Assembly: GCA_022823185.1 (NCBI GenBank) | Contig: JAJDXQ010000046.1 | Span: 62,001 to 126,000 of the forward strand | DNA from: Caldilineaceae bacterium | GTDB lineage: Bacteria > Chloroflexota > Anaerolineae > Caldilineales > Caldilineaceae | DNA length: 64,000 nt | Reading direction: 5' to 3' | Part shown: positions 57,216-64,000 of the stretch, piece after piece | Numbering within the stretch: the stretch's first letter is position 1 | Layout: each line of letters begins with the position of its first letter | Notes under the pieces: generated by a model | Told to the model about the DNA's origin: nothing | Databases searched by the model: none | What the model saw: the letters and a program-made list of their open reading frames with translations, nothing else | Position numbers and translations under genes: made by a program

Positions 57216-58202
57216 ATGAATGAAAGTCAGAGCGGTCCTCCGACTCCAGTTGAACAGGTTGAGCGGGTCGCCGTGATTGGAGCCGGAACGATCGGGGCAA
57301 GCTGGGCAGCCTGTTTTCTGGCGAATGGACTGGATGTGACTGCTGTCGACCCTGTCCGTGAAGAGTCGGATCTGCGCCAAGCAGTTGACGGGATGTTGCC
57401 GGCGCTGGAAAGCCTGGGCCTGGCCGCGAGGGCAGACTCAGGCAGACTGCGGTTTCTGACTTCGGTCGGCGGCGGACTGGCCGACGTTCAGTTCGTGCAG
57501 GAAAACGTACCGGAAAGATTGGAGGCCAAACATCAGGCCCTGCGGGAGCTGGAGGCTGTCATCGATCCGCAGGTTGTCGTTAGCAGCAGCAGCACGGCGA
57601 TGATTCCAACCGACATACAGGCGGGGGCAGCGTATCCCCATCGCCTGGTTGTCGGCCACCCATTCAATCCCCCCCATCTCATCCCCCTGGTGGAGATCGC
57701 GGGCGGGCAAGAGACCGCGGCGTCGGCCCTGTCCTGGGCGGTCGCGTTTTACCGGTCGATCGGCAAGACGCCTGTGCTGATGAAGAAGGAGGTGTACGGC
57801 CATATCGCAAACCGGCTTGCCGCAGCGCTCTTCCAGGAGGCCGTTCACCTGGTGGCGGAGGGTATCGCGACGGTCGGGGACATTGACCAGGTCATCACGC
57901 AGGGCCCCGGTCTGCGTTGGGCGTTGCAGGGCCCGTTTACCACCTATCACCTGGCCGGGGGACGCGATGGCATCGAGCACTATTTGACCCACCTGGGGCC
58001 AACGCAGGAGGCGCGCTGGCGTTCACTTGGGGAGCCCGAGCTGACTGACGACCTTGTTGCCCTGATCGTGCGAGAAGTCCAGGATGCGCTGGCAGGCTAC
58101 TCGCTGGCCCAGCTCGCGGAGATCCGTGACAGAGGGCTTCTGGAACTGCACCGGCTCAAGGAGGAGCTTCCCTTCAGGCCTTCCGGCGACTCCGCAGGTT
58201 GA
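57216..58202 (+). CDS. 3-hydroxyacyl-CoA dehydrogenase-family NAD-dependent dehydrogenase (carnitine/3-hydroxybutyryl-CoA dehydrogenase-like)
   Basis: The 328-residue dehydrogenase has cofactor motif VIGAGTIGASWAACF (20-34), acidic AVDPVREE after beta2 (NAD), and catalytic region VVGHPFNPPHLIPLVEI, which holds the active-site His and Asn. NRLAAALFQEAVHLVAEG in the C-terminal dimerisation domain is family-conserved. Members oxidise L-3-hydroxyacyl-CoA, L-carnitine or L-gulonate. The HPFNPPHLIPLVE form is typical of the carnitine/gulonate subgroup. AAGGGGG precedes the ATG by about 6 nt. It lies 134 bp after the aminotransferase and converges with the sulfatase. Confidence 0.85.
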   Translation: MNESQSGPPTPVEQVERVAVIGAGTIGASWAACFLANGLDVTAVDPVREESDLRQAVDGMLPALESLGLAARADSGRLRFLTSVGGGLADVQFVQENVPERLEAKHQALRELEAVIDPQVVVSSSSTAMIPTDIQAGAAYPHRLVVGHPFNPPHLIPLVEIAGGQETAASALSWAVAFYRSIGKTPVLMKKEVYGHIANRLAAALFQEAVHLVAEGIATVGDIDQVITQGPGLRWALQGPFTTYHLAGGRDGIEHYLTHLGPTQEARWRSLGEPELTDDLVALIVREVQDALAGYSLAQLAEIRDRGLLELHRLKEELPFRPSGDSAG

Positions 58203-58226
58203 GCTTGGCCGCCAGCGACAAGGCGG

Positions 58227-59639
58227 TCACGACTCATTCACGCAGGGAACATCGCCCAGGCTTCTCTGCAACTGTCTGAGCTCAGATTTCAAGCTGGCAA
58301 CCAGGCCTTGCCTGGCCGGGTCATGAACAATGTTCTTCAGTTCATTGGGGTCTGTTTCGAGGTCGAAAAGCTCCCATTCCGGAGAGGTCGATCTGTCTAT
58401 GGCGCCGGAGCTGCCAAGGGCCTCGCCGTAGTAGTAGATCAGCTTGTAGCGCTCGGTGCGGATTCCATAATGCGCCGGTATGTTGAAATGGGCCAGGTGC
58501 ATCCAGTATCGGTAGTACATTGCGGCGCGCCAATCCGCAGGCGGCCTGTCTTCGGCTAGGGGGCGAAGGCTTCGGCCCTGCATCGCCGCCGGCGCCTGCA
58601 CGCCGGTGTAGTCCAGGATCGTAGGCGCAAAGTCGACGTTGAGCGCGATTCTGTCGCTCGCGGCGCCGGGATTGACGGCGCGTGGATAGCGCATCAAGAA
58701 AGGGATGCGAATCGACTCTTCGTACATGAAGCGTTTGTCATACCATCCATGGTCGCCCAGGAAGAAGCCGTGGTCCGCTGTGTAGATGACGATGGTGTCC
58801 TCGCTGAGGTCGTTGTCGTCCAGAAAGTCCAGAAGGCGGCCAACGTTTTCGTCGATAGAGGCGACGCAGCGAAGATAGTTGCGCATGTAGCTCTGATAGT
58901 TCCAGGCCTTCTGCTCCTGGGGCGAAAGTCCTTGGGGAACAGGGTCTGGCAGGTGGTTTTTGAGATGCATCAGCTCGACCCGCTCCGTAGCCATGCCCGC
59001 CGCGGCCGCTCGATTTTCGTAGCTGTCATGGAAGGTAGCCGGCTCTGGAATCGGCTGGTCGGCGAAGAGCCTGCGGTGCTTGGGATGTGGTTGGAAAGGG
59101 TCGTGCGGCGCCTTGTGAGCGCAAACCAGAAAGAACGGGCGCTCAGCATCCCGTTGCGACAGCCAGCTTAACGATTTCTCCGTCAGGACGTCAGTCACAT
59201 AACCCTCTTCTGTGACCTTGGTCCCCATTTCGTGCAGTTCAGGGTCCGTGTACCTCCCTTGCCCTGGGAGAACGCTCCAGAAGTCGTAGCCGGCCGGATC
59301 GCTGTTCCCGCCGTGTCCCAGATGCCACTTGCCAACAAACGCCGTCTGATAGCCGGCCTCGTGCAGGAGCATCCCAAGAGTCGTTTCCTGCGTCTGGTCG
59401 ATCACGTCGTTGAGCGTCTTGATTCCGGTCGTGTGGCTGAATTTGCCCGTATGCACGGACGCGCGCGCGGGTGTGCAAATGGCGTTCGTGCAGAAGCAGC
59501 GGTCCAGTCGCAGCCCTTCGGAGGCGATACGGTCCAGGTTTGGGGTCCTGTTCAGTCTGCTGCCGTACGCGGACAGCGCGGCCGGGGCATGGTCATCGGA
59601 CATAATCAAGAGGACATTGGGACGAGGTCGGTCGGTCAT
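58227..59639 (-). CDS. Sulfatase (formylglycine-dependent)
   Basis: The 470-residue sulfatase has N-terminal NVLLIMSDDHAP, with Asp15 and Asp16 as metal ligands, and CTPAR at 55-59. Cys55 there would be converted to formylglycine. VGKWHLGHGG carries the Lys/His pair, and IYTADHGFFLGDHGWYDK the Asp/His metal site. It hydrolyses a sulfate ester, likely on a polysaccharide or steroid. I see no signal peptide, so it may be cytoplasmic or exported otherwise; the maturation enzyme is not in the window. I chose the ATG at 59639, preceded by AGGGGC; the frame to 59684 has no similarity. It begins just 21 bp after the terminator of the sugar ABC operon. Confidence 0.92.
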   Translation of the reverse strand: MTDRPRPNVLLIMSDDHAPAALSAYGSRLNRTPNLDRIASEGLRLDRCFCTNAICTPARASVHTGKFSHTTGIKTLNDVIDQTQETTLGMLLHEAGYQTAFVGKWHLGHGGNSDPAGYDFWSVLPGQGRYTDPELHEMGTKVTEEGYVTDVLTEKSLSWLSQRDAERPFFLVCAHKAPHDPFQPHPKHRRLFADQPIPEPATFHDSYENRAAAAGMATERVELMHLKNHLPDPVPQGLSPQEQKAWNYQSYMRNYLRCVASIDENVGRLLDFLDDNDLSEDTIVIYTADHGFFLGDHGWYDKRFMYEESIRIPFLMRYPRAVNPGAASDRIALNVDFAPTILDYTGVQAPAAMQGRSLRPLAEDRPPADWRAAMYYRYWMHLAHFNIPAHYGIRTERYKLIYYYGEALGSSGAIDRSTSPEWELFDLETDPNELKNIVHDPARQGLVASLKSELRQLQRSLGDVPCVNES

Positions 59640-59660
59640 AGATGAGCCCCTTGTAGGATA

Positions 59661-59699
59661 GAAAAGCGCCCCCACGCCAGACAATCTGCATGGGGGCGC
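59661..59699 (-). terminator. Rho-independent terminator after the sugar ABC operon
   Basis: On the minus strand a 9-bp perfect stem GCGCCCCCA/TGGGGGCGC (plus-strand 59691-59699 and 59666-59674), 16-nt loop, is followed by TTTTC. It lies about 120 bp after the binding protein stop and just upstream of the sulfatase start. Confidence 0.78.
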
Positions 59700-59818
59700 A
59701 GCGGATCACTATCGACAGCGCTGTAGTCCAACTTGCGCAAAGGTTCTCAACCTTACGCCGGAGGCACTGGCGCGCTCAGTCCTTTCGCTCTCGTTCAGAG
59801 CAAGATTCCAGTCCTGGA

Positions 59819-61168
59819 TTAGGCGTCCGCCAGCAGTTCATCAACCTCGGGTTTGACGGCGTTGGCGGCTTCTTCCACGGACGTGTCACCCAGCCAGACC
59901 AGCTCAAAGGCCGCGGTGAGCGCGGTGTTGATCTGCGCCCGGCTCTTGTGCTGCCAGACCGGCACGCCAAACTCGTCGATTCGGTCCATGTAGAACTCAA
60001 CGAATGTGTCGGGCACGTCGATCTGGTCCAGTACGTATTTGGACGTGGAACGGCGTGCGTTAATAATGCCTCTCTGCGCCCAGTGGCCGTGCGCTTCATC
60101 CGAAGCGTTGAACTTCACCCATTCCCAGGCCTGTTCAGGATGCGGGCTTTCGCTTGGAATTGAGAAAGCGGATCCGCCGACATTGAGCGTGTGCGCGCCG
60201 TCGGAGCCGCCCATCGGATAGGGTGAAATCTCCCACTGGAATGAGCCGTCGAACTGGTCGATGATGCCGGGGAAGGACGAAATCATGGCCGAACTTCCGG
60301 ACACGAACAGATTGCCCAGCCCCTCGATCAGGTCGGCGGAAGGATGGATGTGATGGGTCTGGATCGCATCGAGATACCAGTTCAGAAATTCGACCGTCGC
60401 CTCAGAGTTCACGATACACTCGGTTTCATCCTCGTTGAATATATCGGTGCCCCAGGCGATCGCCTGCGGGCGAATCTCGTTGACCCAGTTGTCGACCATG
60501 TTGGACATGCCCCAGACGGTCACCTCTCGTCGGTTGAAGCCGTCATCCTGGGGATGGTTGCCTCCTCTGTCCGTGGTCAACGCGAGGCCGGCCTCAAGCA
60601 GGTCCGCATAGGTGGTTCCAACCCCTGGCCCTGATAGTCCAGCCTCCTCATAGAGGTTGCGATTGTACCAAATGCCCTGTACGCCTACATCCCAGCTGCT
60701 GCCGTACTGCCCGCCCTCGAATGTAAACAGGCCCCAGACAGAGGTGTACCAGTCATCCGGGAACTCAGGCGTCGCGTCGATGCGGGGATTCAGATCTTCG
60801 AGCACGCCGAGAACGGCGTGGGGCCTCACCCATGCGGTGTGCGTCCACGCGGCGTCGGGCGGCGAGCCGGAGGCGTAGAGCGTATTCAGCTTGGTCCAGT
60901 AGTCGCCCCATCCGAGCGGCTGCCCCTCTACGATGATCGAGCCGCCGTTCTGTTCGGCGAAGGCATCGGACAGCTCATCCATCAGGTCGCCCCATGCCCA
61001 AGTCATCGAAGTGATGGTTACCGACTCCATTGCGGGCGAGCCGGCCATTTCGCCTTCGTCCACGGCCTGTCCGGCCGGCATCGGCTGGCAGGCAGCCAGC
61101 GCGAGCGCCGACCCGGCGCCAAGTCCCGCGTTCCGAAGGAAACTGCGACGAGTCATCTGATTTGACAT
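59819..61168 (-). CDS. Sugar ABC transporter substrate-binding lipoprotein (Tat signal)
   Basis: The 449-residue binding protein has a twin-arginine motif (RRSFLRNAG) at residues 7-15 and a lipobox ALAAC with Cys27, so it should be exported folded and lipidated. The mature part is a family 1 extracellular binding protein: WGDLMDELSDAFAEQNGGSI, NEDETECIVNSEATVEFLNWY, GSSAMISSFPGI, and HPEQAWEWVKF. It binds a sugar or similar ligand. It is the third gene of the operon, 61 bp after the second permease, and is followed by a terminator. Order permease-permease-binding protein is the reverse of the common arrangement. Confidence 0.92.
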   Translation of the reverse strand: MSNQMTRRSFLRNAGLGAGSALALAACQPMPAGQAVDEGEMAGSPAMESVTITSMTWAWGDLMDELSDAFAEQNGGSIIVEGQPLGWGDYWTKLNTLYASGSPPDAAWTHTAWVRPHAVLGVLEDLNPRIDATPEFPDDWYTSVWGLFTFEGGQYGSSWDVGVQGIWYNRNLYEEAGLSGPGVGTTYADLLEAGLALTTDRGGNHPQDDGFNRREVTVWGMSNMVDNWVNEIRPQAIAWGTDIFNEDETECIVNSEATVEFLNWYLDAIQTHHIHPSADLIEGLGNLFVSGSSAMISSFPGIIDQFDGSFQWEISPYPMGGSDGAHTLNVGGSAFSIPSESPHPEQAWEWVKFNASDEAHGHWAQRGIINARRSTSKYVLDQIDVPDTFVEFYMDRIDEFGVPVWQHKSRAQINTALTAAFELVWLGDTSVEEAANAVKPEVDELLADA

Positions 61169-61229
61169 TTCTTCTTCTCCTTTTGGCGCGGCATCTACAG
61201 GATGGCGGAAAGGACGCGCGGATGCGCGA

Positions 61230-62090
61230 TCAACCTTTTACGCCTGTAAACACGACGCCTTGAATGAAATAGCGTTGTCCAAAGTAGAAAACCAGCAGGA
61301 CCGGCAGCATACTGACTGTGGCTGCCGCCATCATCAATTCCCAATCGGTCGTGTATTGGTCCTGGAATAGGCGCAGGCCCAGCGCAAGCGTGTATTTCTT
61401 CTGGTCAAACAGGTAAATCAAGGGCACGAGAAAGCTCTGCCACCGGTTCTGAACGATGAAGATCACGACCGTCATCAGCGCCGCCTTGGAGAGCGGAAGA
61501 ATGATTCGCCAGTAGACGCCGAACCGCGTGCAACCGTCAATAATCGCGGCATCATCAAGTTCACGCGAGATGGTCATGAAATATTGCCGCAGAAGAAAGA
61601 TATTGAAGGCGCTGCCGCCGAAAAAGGCAGGGACGACCAGGGGGAGATAGGTATCCAGCCACTGCAGAGACCGAAACAGGATGAACTGGGGAATCATGAT
61701 TACCTGGAAGGGCAGCATCAGCGTTGCCAGCACAAGCACGAACATGAAGTTGCGGCCGCGCCAGCGCAGCCGGGCAAAGGCGAATGCAGCCAGGGAGCCG
61801 GAGAACGTCGCGCCAATTACCGCCAAAAGCGTGATCTGGGCCGTGTTCATTATGTATCTGACGAAGGGCAAGACGGTCATCGCATTGGGATAGTTTTCCC
61901 ATACGATTGGATTGGGGATCCAGACAGTGGGTATCTTGAAAACTGCGGCGGGCGTCTTTAGCGACGTGGACACCATCCAAAGGAAGGGCAAAATCACGAT
62001 CACCATGCCCACAATCAGCGACAAATAGACAAACGTCAATTTGACGGCTTTGGATTTGCTCTGGCTTTCGCTTATCGACCGTACGGCCAT
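61230..62090 (-). CDS. Carbohydrate ABC transporter permease, MalG type
   Basis: The 286-residue inner-membrane protein has about six transmembrane segments. The EAA loop DDAAIIDGCTRFGVYWRIILP contacts the ATPase. The C-terminal GQRYFIQGVVFTGVKG is the MalG-type ending. With the MalF-type protein it forms the sugar channel. It is 3 bp after the MalF-type gene and upstream of the binding protein gene. No ATPase gene lies in the operon, so a shared MsmK/UgpC-type ATPase from elsewhere is likely (inference). Confidence 0.93.
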   Translation of the reverse strand: MAVRSISESQSKSKAVKLTFVYLSLIVGMVIVILPFLWMVSTSLKTPAAVFKIPTVWIPNPIVWENYPNAMTVLPFVRYIMNTAQITLLAVIGATFSGSLAAFAFARLRWRGRNFMFVLVLATLMLPFQVIMIPQFILFRSLQWLDTYLPLVVPAFFGGSAFNIFLLRQYFMTISRELDDAAIIDGCTRFGVYWRIILPLSKAALMTVVIFIVQNRWQSFLVPLIYLFDQKKYTLALGLRLFQDQYTTDWELMMAAATVSMLPVLLVFYFGQRYFIQGVVFTGVKG

Positions 62091-62093
62091 CTG

Positions 62094-63044
62094 TCAGCTT
62101 CCCTTAACTTCGCCTTCATAGTAGACCCAGACAGCCGAGGAACGGATGATCAAGAGGGTCAGCACCATGATGTAGACAAAGAGGACCCAGGCCAAAGCGG
62201 AGGCATAGCCCATCTGGAAAAATTCGAAGCCCTGCCTGAACAGGTAGAGCATCACGAACAGACTGGCATTTCCGGGCCCGCCCTGGGTCATGATGAACGG
62301 GCCGGCAAACTCCTGCAGCGCGTCGATCATCCCGATAACGAATTGAAAGAAGAGCACGGGGGAAATCATGGGGAGTGTGATCCTCCAGAATTTCACCCAG
62401 TCTCCGGCTCCGTCCACGTCGGCCGCCTCGTAGAGCTCGTTGGGCACGCCCTGAAGCCCGGCCAGGTAAATGATGATGCCGGCCCCAACGCTCCACAGGC
62501 TCATCAGAACGAAGGAGGCGAGCACCGTGCGCGTGTCCGTGAGCCAGTAGGGCCCCTCGATGCCGATTAGACCAAGCGCGCGATTGAGCATCCCGAAATC
62601 GCCGTTGAGAATCAGCAGCCAGACCATCGCCACTGCCACACCGCTAACGGTCGCGGGGAGGTAATAGACGGTGCGTATAAAGGCGAGCCCCCGAATACTG
62701 GCATTGAGAAGCAGGGCGACCAGAACGCCCAGCGCAATGCGTAGAGGGACAGAAGTTACAGAATAGATTGTCGTGACTTTGAATGCCTGCAGAACCAGGG
62801 GATCGCCCGAAATCATTTCGGCGTAGTTTGCCAAGCCGATGAATTCCGCCGGCGTAAACATGCGCCACTCGGTCAGGGAGAGCGCGAGCGAGGCCAGCAT
62901 GGGACCCAACTGGAAGGCAAGAAAGCCGATGATCCAGGGTAGGACGAGAACCCAGGCCAGTCGCTCTTCACCGTTCAACTGGTACCACTGTCTCTTCTGT
63001 TTACGGGCCGTTGCAGAGGCGACGTTCTCTTGTATGGCCGCCAT
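62094..63044 (-). CDS. Carbohydrate ABC transporter permease, MalF type
   Basis: The 316-residue membrane protein has a cytoplasmic N-terminus (residues 1-28) and six membrane segments, starting LAWVLVLPWIIGFLAFQLGP. The EAA loop ELYEAADVDGAGDWVKFWRITLP is in place, and GGPGNASLFVMLYLF near the C-terminus is typical of the family. First gene of the operon; the promoter-like pair at 63136-63164 lies about 90 bp upstream. The ATG at 63044 fits the usual N-terminal length. Confidence 0.93.
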   Translation of the reverse strand: MAAIQENVASATARKQKRQWYQLNGEERLAWVLVLPWIIGFLAFQLGPMLASLALSLTEWRMFTPAEFIGLANYAEMISGDPLVLQAFKVTTIYSVTSVPLRIALGVLVALLLNASIRGLAFIRTVYYLPATVSGVAVAMVWLLILNGDFGMLNRALGLIGIEGPYWLTDTRTVLASFVLMSLWSVGAGIIIYLAGLQGVPNELYEAADVDGAGDWVKFWRITLPMISPVLFFQFVIGMIDALQEFAGPFIMTQGGPGNASLFVMLYLFRQGFEFFQMGYASALAWVLFVYIMVLTLLIIRSSAVWVYYEGEVKGS

Positions 63045-63372
63045 CAGGGTTGCCGATTCGCTTGACGTTTTCAGGATCTCGCTTGAAACCTACGCCGGCG
63101 CGGATTCCAAGCAAACGGAGTGGATATGGTTCGAGACAGTACTATAGCAGCCTAAGAATGTCAAGCGAACCCCTATGTCATGTCTGGTCCGGATCTTAAA
63201 ATGTCAGGAGACGCGGCCTGCAGGAAACAACACAATCGCACACCTGTAGCCCGAGATTCCTCACACTCGGGACTGCGCGATCGAACCGCCTGTTCATTGC
63301 AGGAACCGCCTGATTCGAGTAGAATTTCAACGCTTAACCGTTCCCGCTACATCATTTCCAGCGAGTTTCACC
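63045..63372. other. Divergent intergenic region between the sugar ABC operon and an aminotransferase
   Basis: About 328 bp. It carries the possible promoter at 63136-63164 on the minus strand. The plus-strand frame 63180-63662 overlaps the aminotransferase in another frame and is not a gene. Nothing else stands out. Confidence 0.45.
63136..63164 (-). promoter_or_regulatory. Possible promoter of the sugar ABC operon
   Basis: On the minus strand a perfect TTGACA (63159-63164) is followed after 17 bp by TACTGT (63136-63141), which matches three of six -10 bases. TATAGT (63141-63146) nearby is a better -10 but at a 12-bp spacing. The -35 is good, the -10 uncertain. Confidence 0.4.
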
Positions 63373-64000
63373 GTGTATCCAGCCACACGCACGACCAACT
63401 TCAATCAGTCGATGATTCGCGAGATGACGCGGCTTGCGATGCAGCACGACGCCATCAATCTGAGCCAGGGATTCCCCGACTTCGACCCCCCCGAGGCGAT
63501 TGTAAACGCCGCAGTCGAGGCAGTTCGGGGGACCGCCAATCAATACACGGTGACGTGGGGCTATCCCCCTTTGCGCCAGGCCCTGGCCGAGCAGTATTCG
63601 GTTCAGCTGGGTTGGCCGGTCGACCCGGATGTCCACATCTGTGTGGTCTGCGGGGTGACTGAAGGCATCACCACGTCGTTGCTGGCGCTGCTGAATCCCG
63701 GCGATGAGCTGCTCATCCTGGAGCCGGGGCACGAGAACTTCCGTCCTTCCGCGCTCCTGGCCGACGCGGAGGCTGTACCGGTCGTCCTCGATGCGCCGGA
63801 CTACCGCATCGACGCGGACCGGCTGGAGGCGGCAGTCTCACCGCGGACGCGGGCTCTCCTTCTGAATACGCCACACAACCCGACAGGGCGTGTTTTCGAC
63901 AGCCGCGAGATGATGGCGCTCACGGAGTTTCTCAACCGGCATGATCTGATTCTGATCACCGACGAAATCTACGACCGTATCCTCTACGACGGCCGCGAGC
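63373..64000 (+). CDS. Class I pyridoxal-phosphate aminotransferase (partial, C-terminus outside window)
   Basis: The frame is open from a GTG at 63373 to the window edge, 209 codons plus one base. It has the class I aminotransferase N-terminus: FNQSMIREMTRLAMQHDAINL, SQGFPDFDPPEAI with the flexible entry arm, YTVTWGYPPLR, and VCGVTEGITTSLLALLNPGDE for cofactor phosphate. NTPHNPTGRVF is the substrate-binding Asn segment, and ITDEIYDRILYDG has the cofactor Asp and Tyr. The PLP lysine lies beyond the edge. It resembles the kynurenine/glutamine-transaminase K or methionine aminotransferase group. No strong ribosome binding site is seen before the GTG, so the start is tentative. Confidence 0.85.
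   Translation, partial: MYPATRTTNFNQSMIREMTRLAMQHDAINLSQGFPDFDPPEAIVNAAVEAVRGTANQYTVTWGYPPLRQALAEQYSVQLGWPVDPDVHICVVCGVTEGITTSLLALLNPGDELLILEPGHENFRPSALLADAEAVPVVLDAPDYRIDADRLEAAVSPRTRALLLNTPHNPTGRVFDSREMMALTEFLNRHDLILITDEIYDRILYDGRE

Noticed and set aside
1..64000. Search for CRISPR arrays, integrases, transposases and prophage genes
   Set aside because: No regularly spaced repeats, no Cas-like, integrase-like or transposase-like protein was found in the translated frames.

Overview
The window is 64 kb of a moderately GC-rich bacterial chromosome. It has housekeeping genes, no rRNA operon, no CRISPR array, and no phage or IS element that I could recognise. The gene mix suggests a Chloroflexota member, perhaps near Anaerolineae/Caldilineales: a split pyruvate:ferredoxin oxidoreductase beside a 2-oxoacid dehydrogenase complex, a TIGR03960-type radical SAM protein without its usual partner, a type 2 IPP isomerase, an IleS2-like isoleucyl-tRNA synthetase, duplicated branched-chain amino acid binding proteins, and many phytanoyl-CoA dioxygenase/enolase-superfamily/sulfatase genes. 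The taxonomic placement is inference. No marker gene here settles it.

Layout. 0-5 kb (minus strand): an unknown membrane-anchored protein cut by the window edge, pgeF, a radical SAM protein, a mobA-like gene and acpP. 5.2-7.5 kb (plus): a fused IPP isomerase-polyprenyl synthetase. 7.6-15.4 kb (minus): two enzyme systems for oxidative decarboxylation of pyruvate-type acids, E1alpha-E1beta-E2 and a two-polypeptide ferredoxin-linked oxidoreductase, separated by a terminator. 15.7-29.2 kb: an accessory stretch of mostly single genes on alternating strands (VOC protein, two PhyH dioxygenases, aldo/keto reductase, esterase, two methyltransferases, MOSC protein, glycosyltransferase, two D-2-hydroxyacid dehydrogenases, a di-heme peroxidase with a lipoprotein, and a mandelate racemase-family enzyme). 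29.7-34.5 kb (plus): lon overlapping a PHP-AlbA protein of unknown role. 34.6-38.9 kb: a UbiA-family phosphoribosyltransferase and two CNNM/HlyC-type membrane proteins.

38.9-45.1 kb (plus): a sigma70-like promoter, an isoleucine T-box riboswitch with its terminator, an AlaX-like tRNA-editing protein, ileS, gcvH and an orphan solute-binding lipoprotein. 45.2-58.2 kb (plus): three short-chain dehydrogenases and a MaoC hydratase, then a Liv-type branched-chain amino acid transporter with two paralogous binding proteins and a strong hairpin terminator between binding protein and permeases, then an aminotransferase and a 3-hydroxyacyl-CoA dehydrogenase-like enzyme. This order fits import and breakdown of branched-chain or similar acids. 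58.2-63.0 kb (minus): a sulfatase and a sugar-type ABC importer without an ATPase gene. 63.4-64 kb (plus): the start of a class I aminotransferase, cut by the window edge.

Notable signals: the T-box controlling an editing protein together with ileS; the lon/PHP-AlbA overlap; the isomerase-prenyltransferase fusion; and a repeated arrangement in which rho-independent terminators sit between co-directional genes (acpP/mobA, binding protein/livH, sugar-binding protein/sulfatase), as if the downstream gene were fed by read-through.
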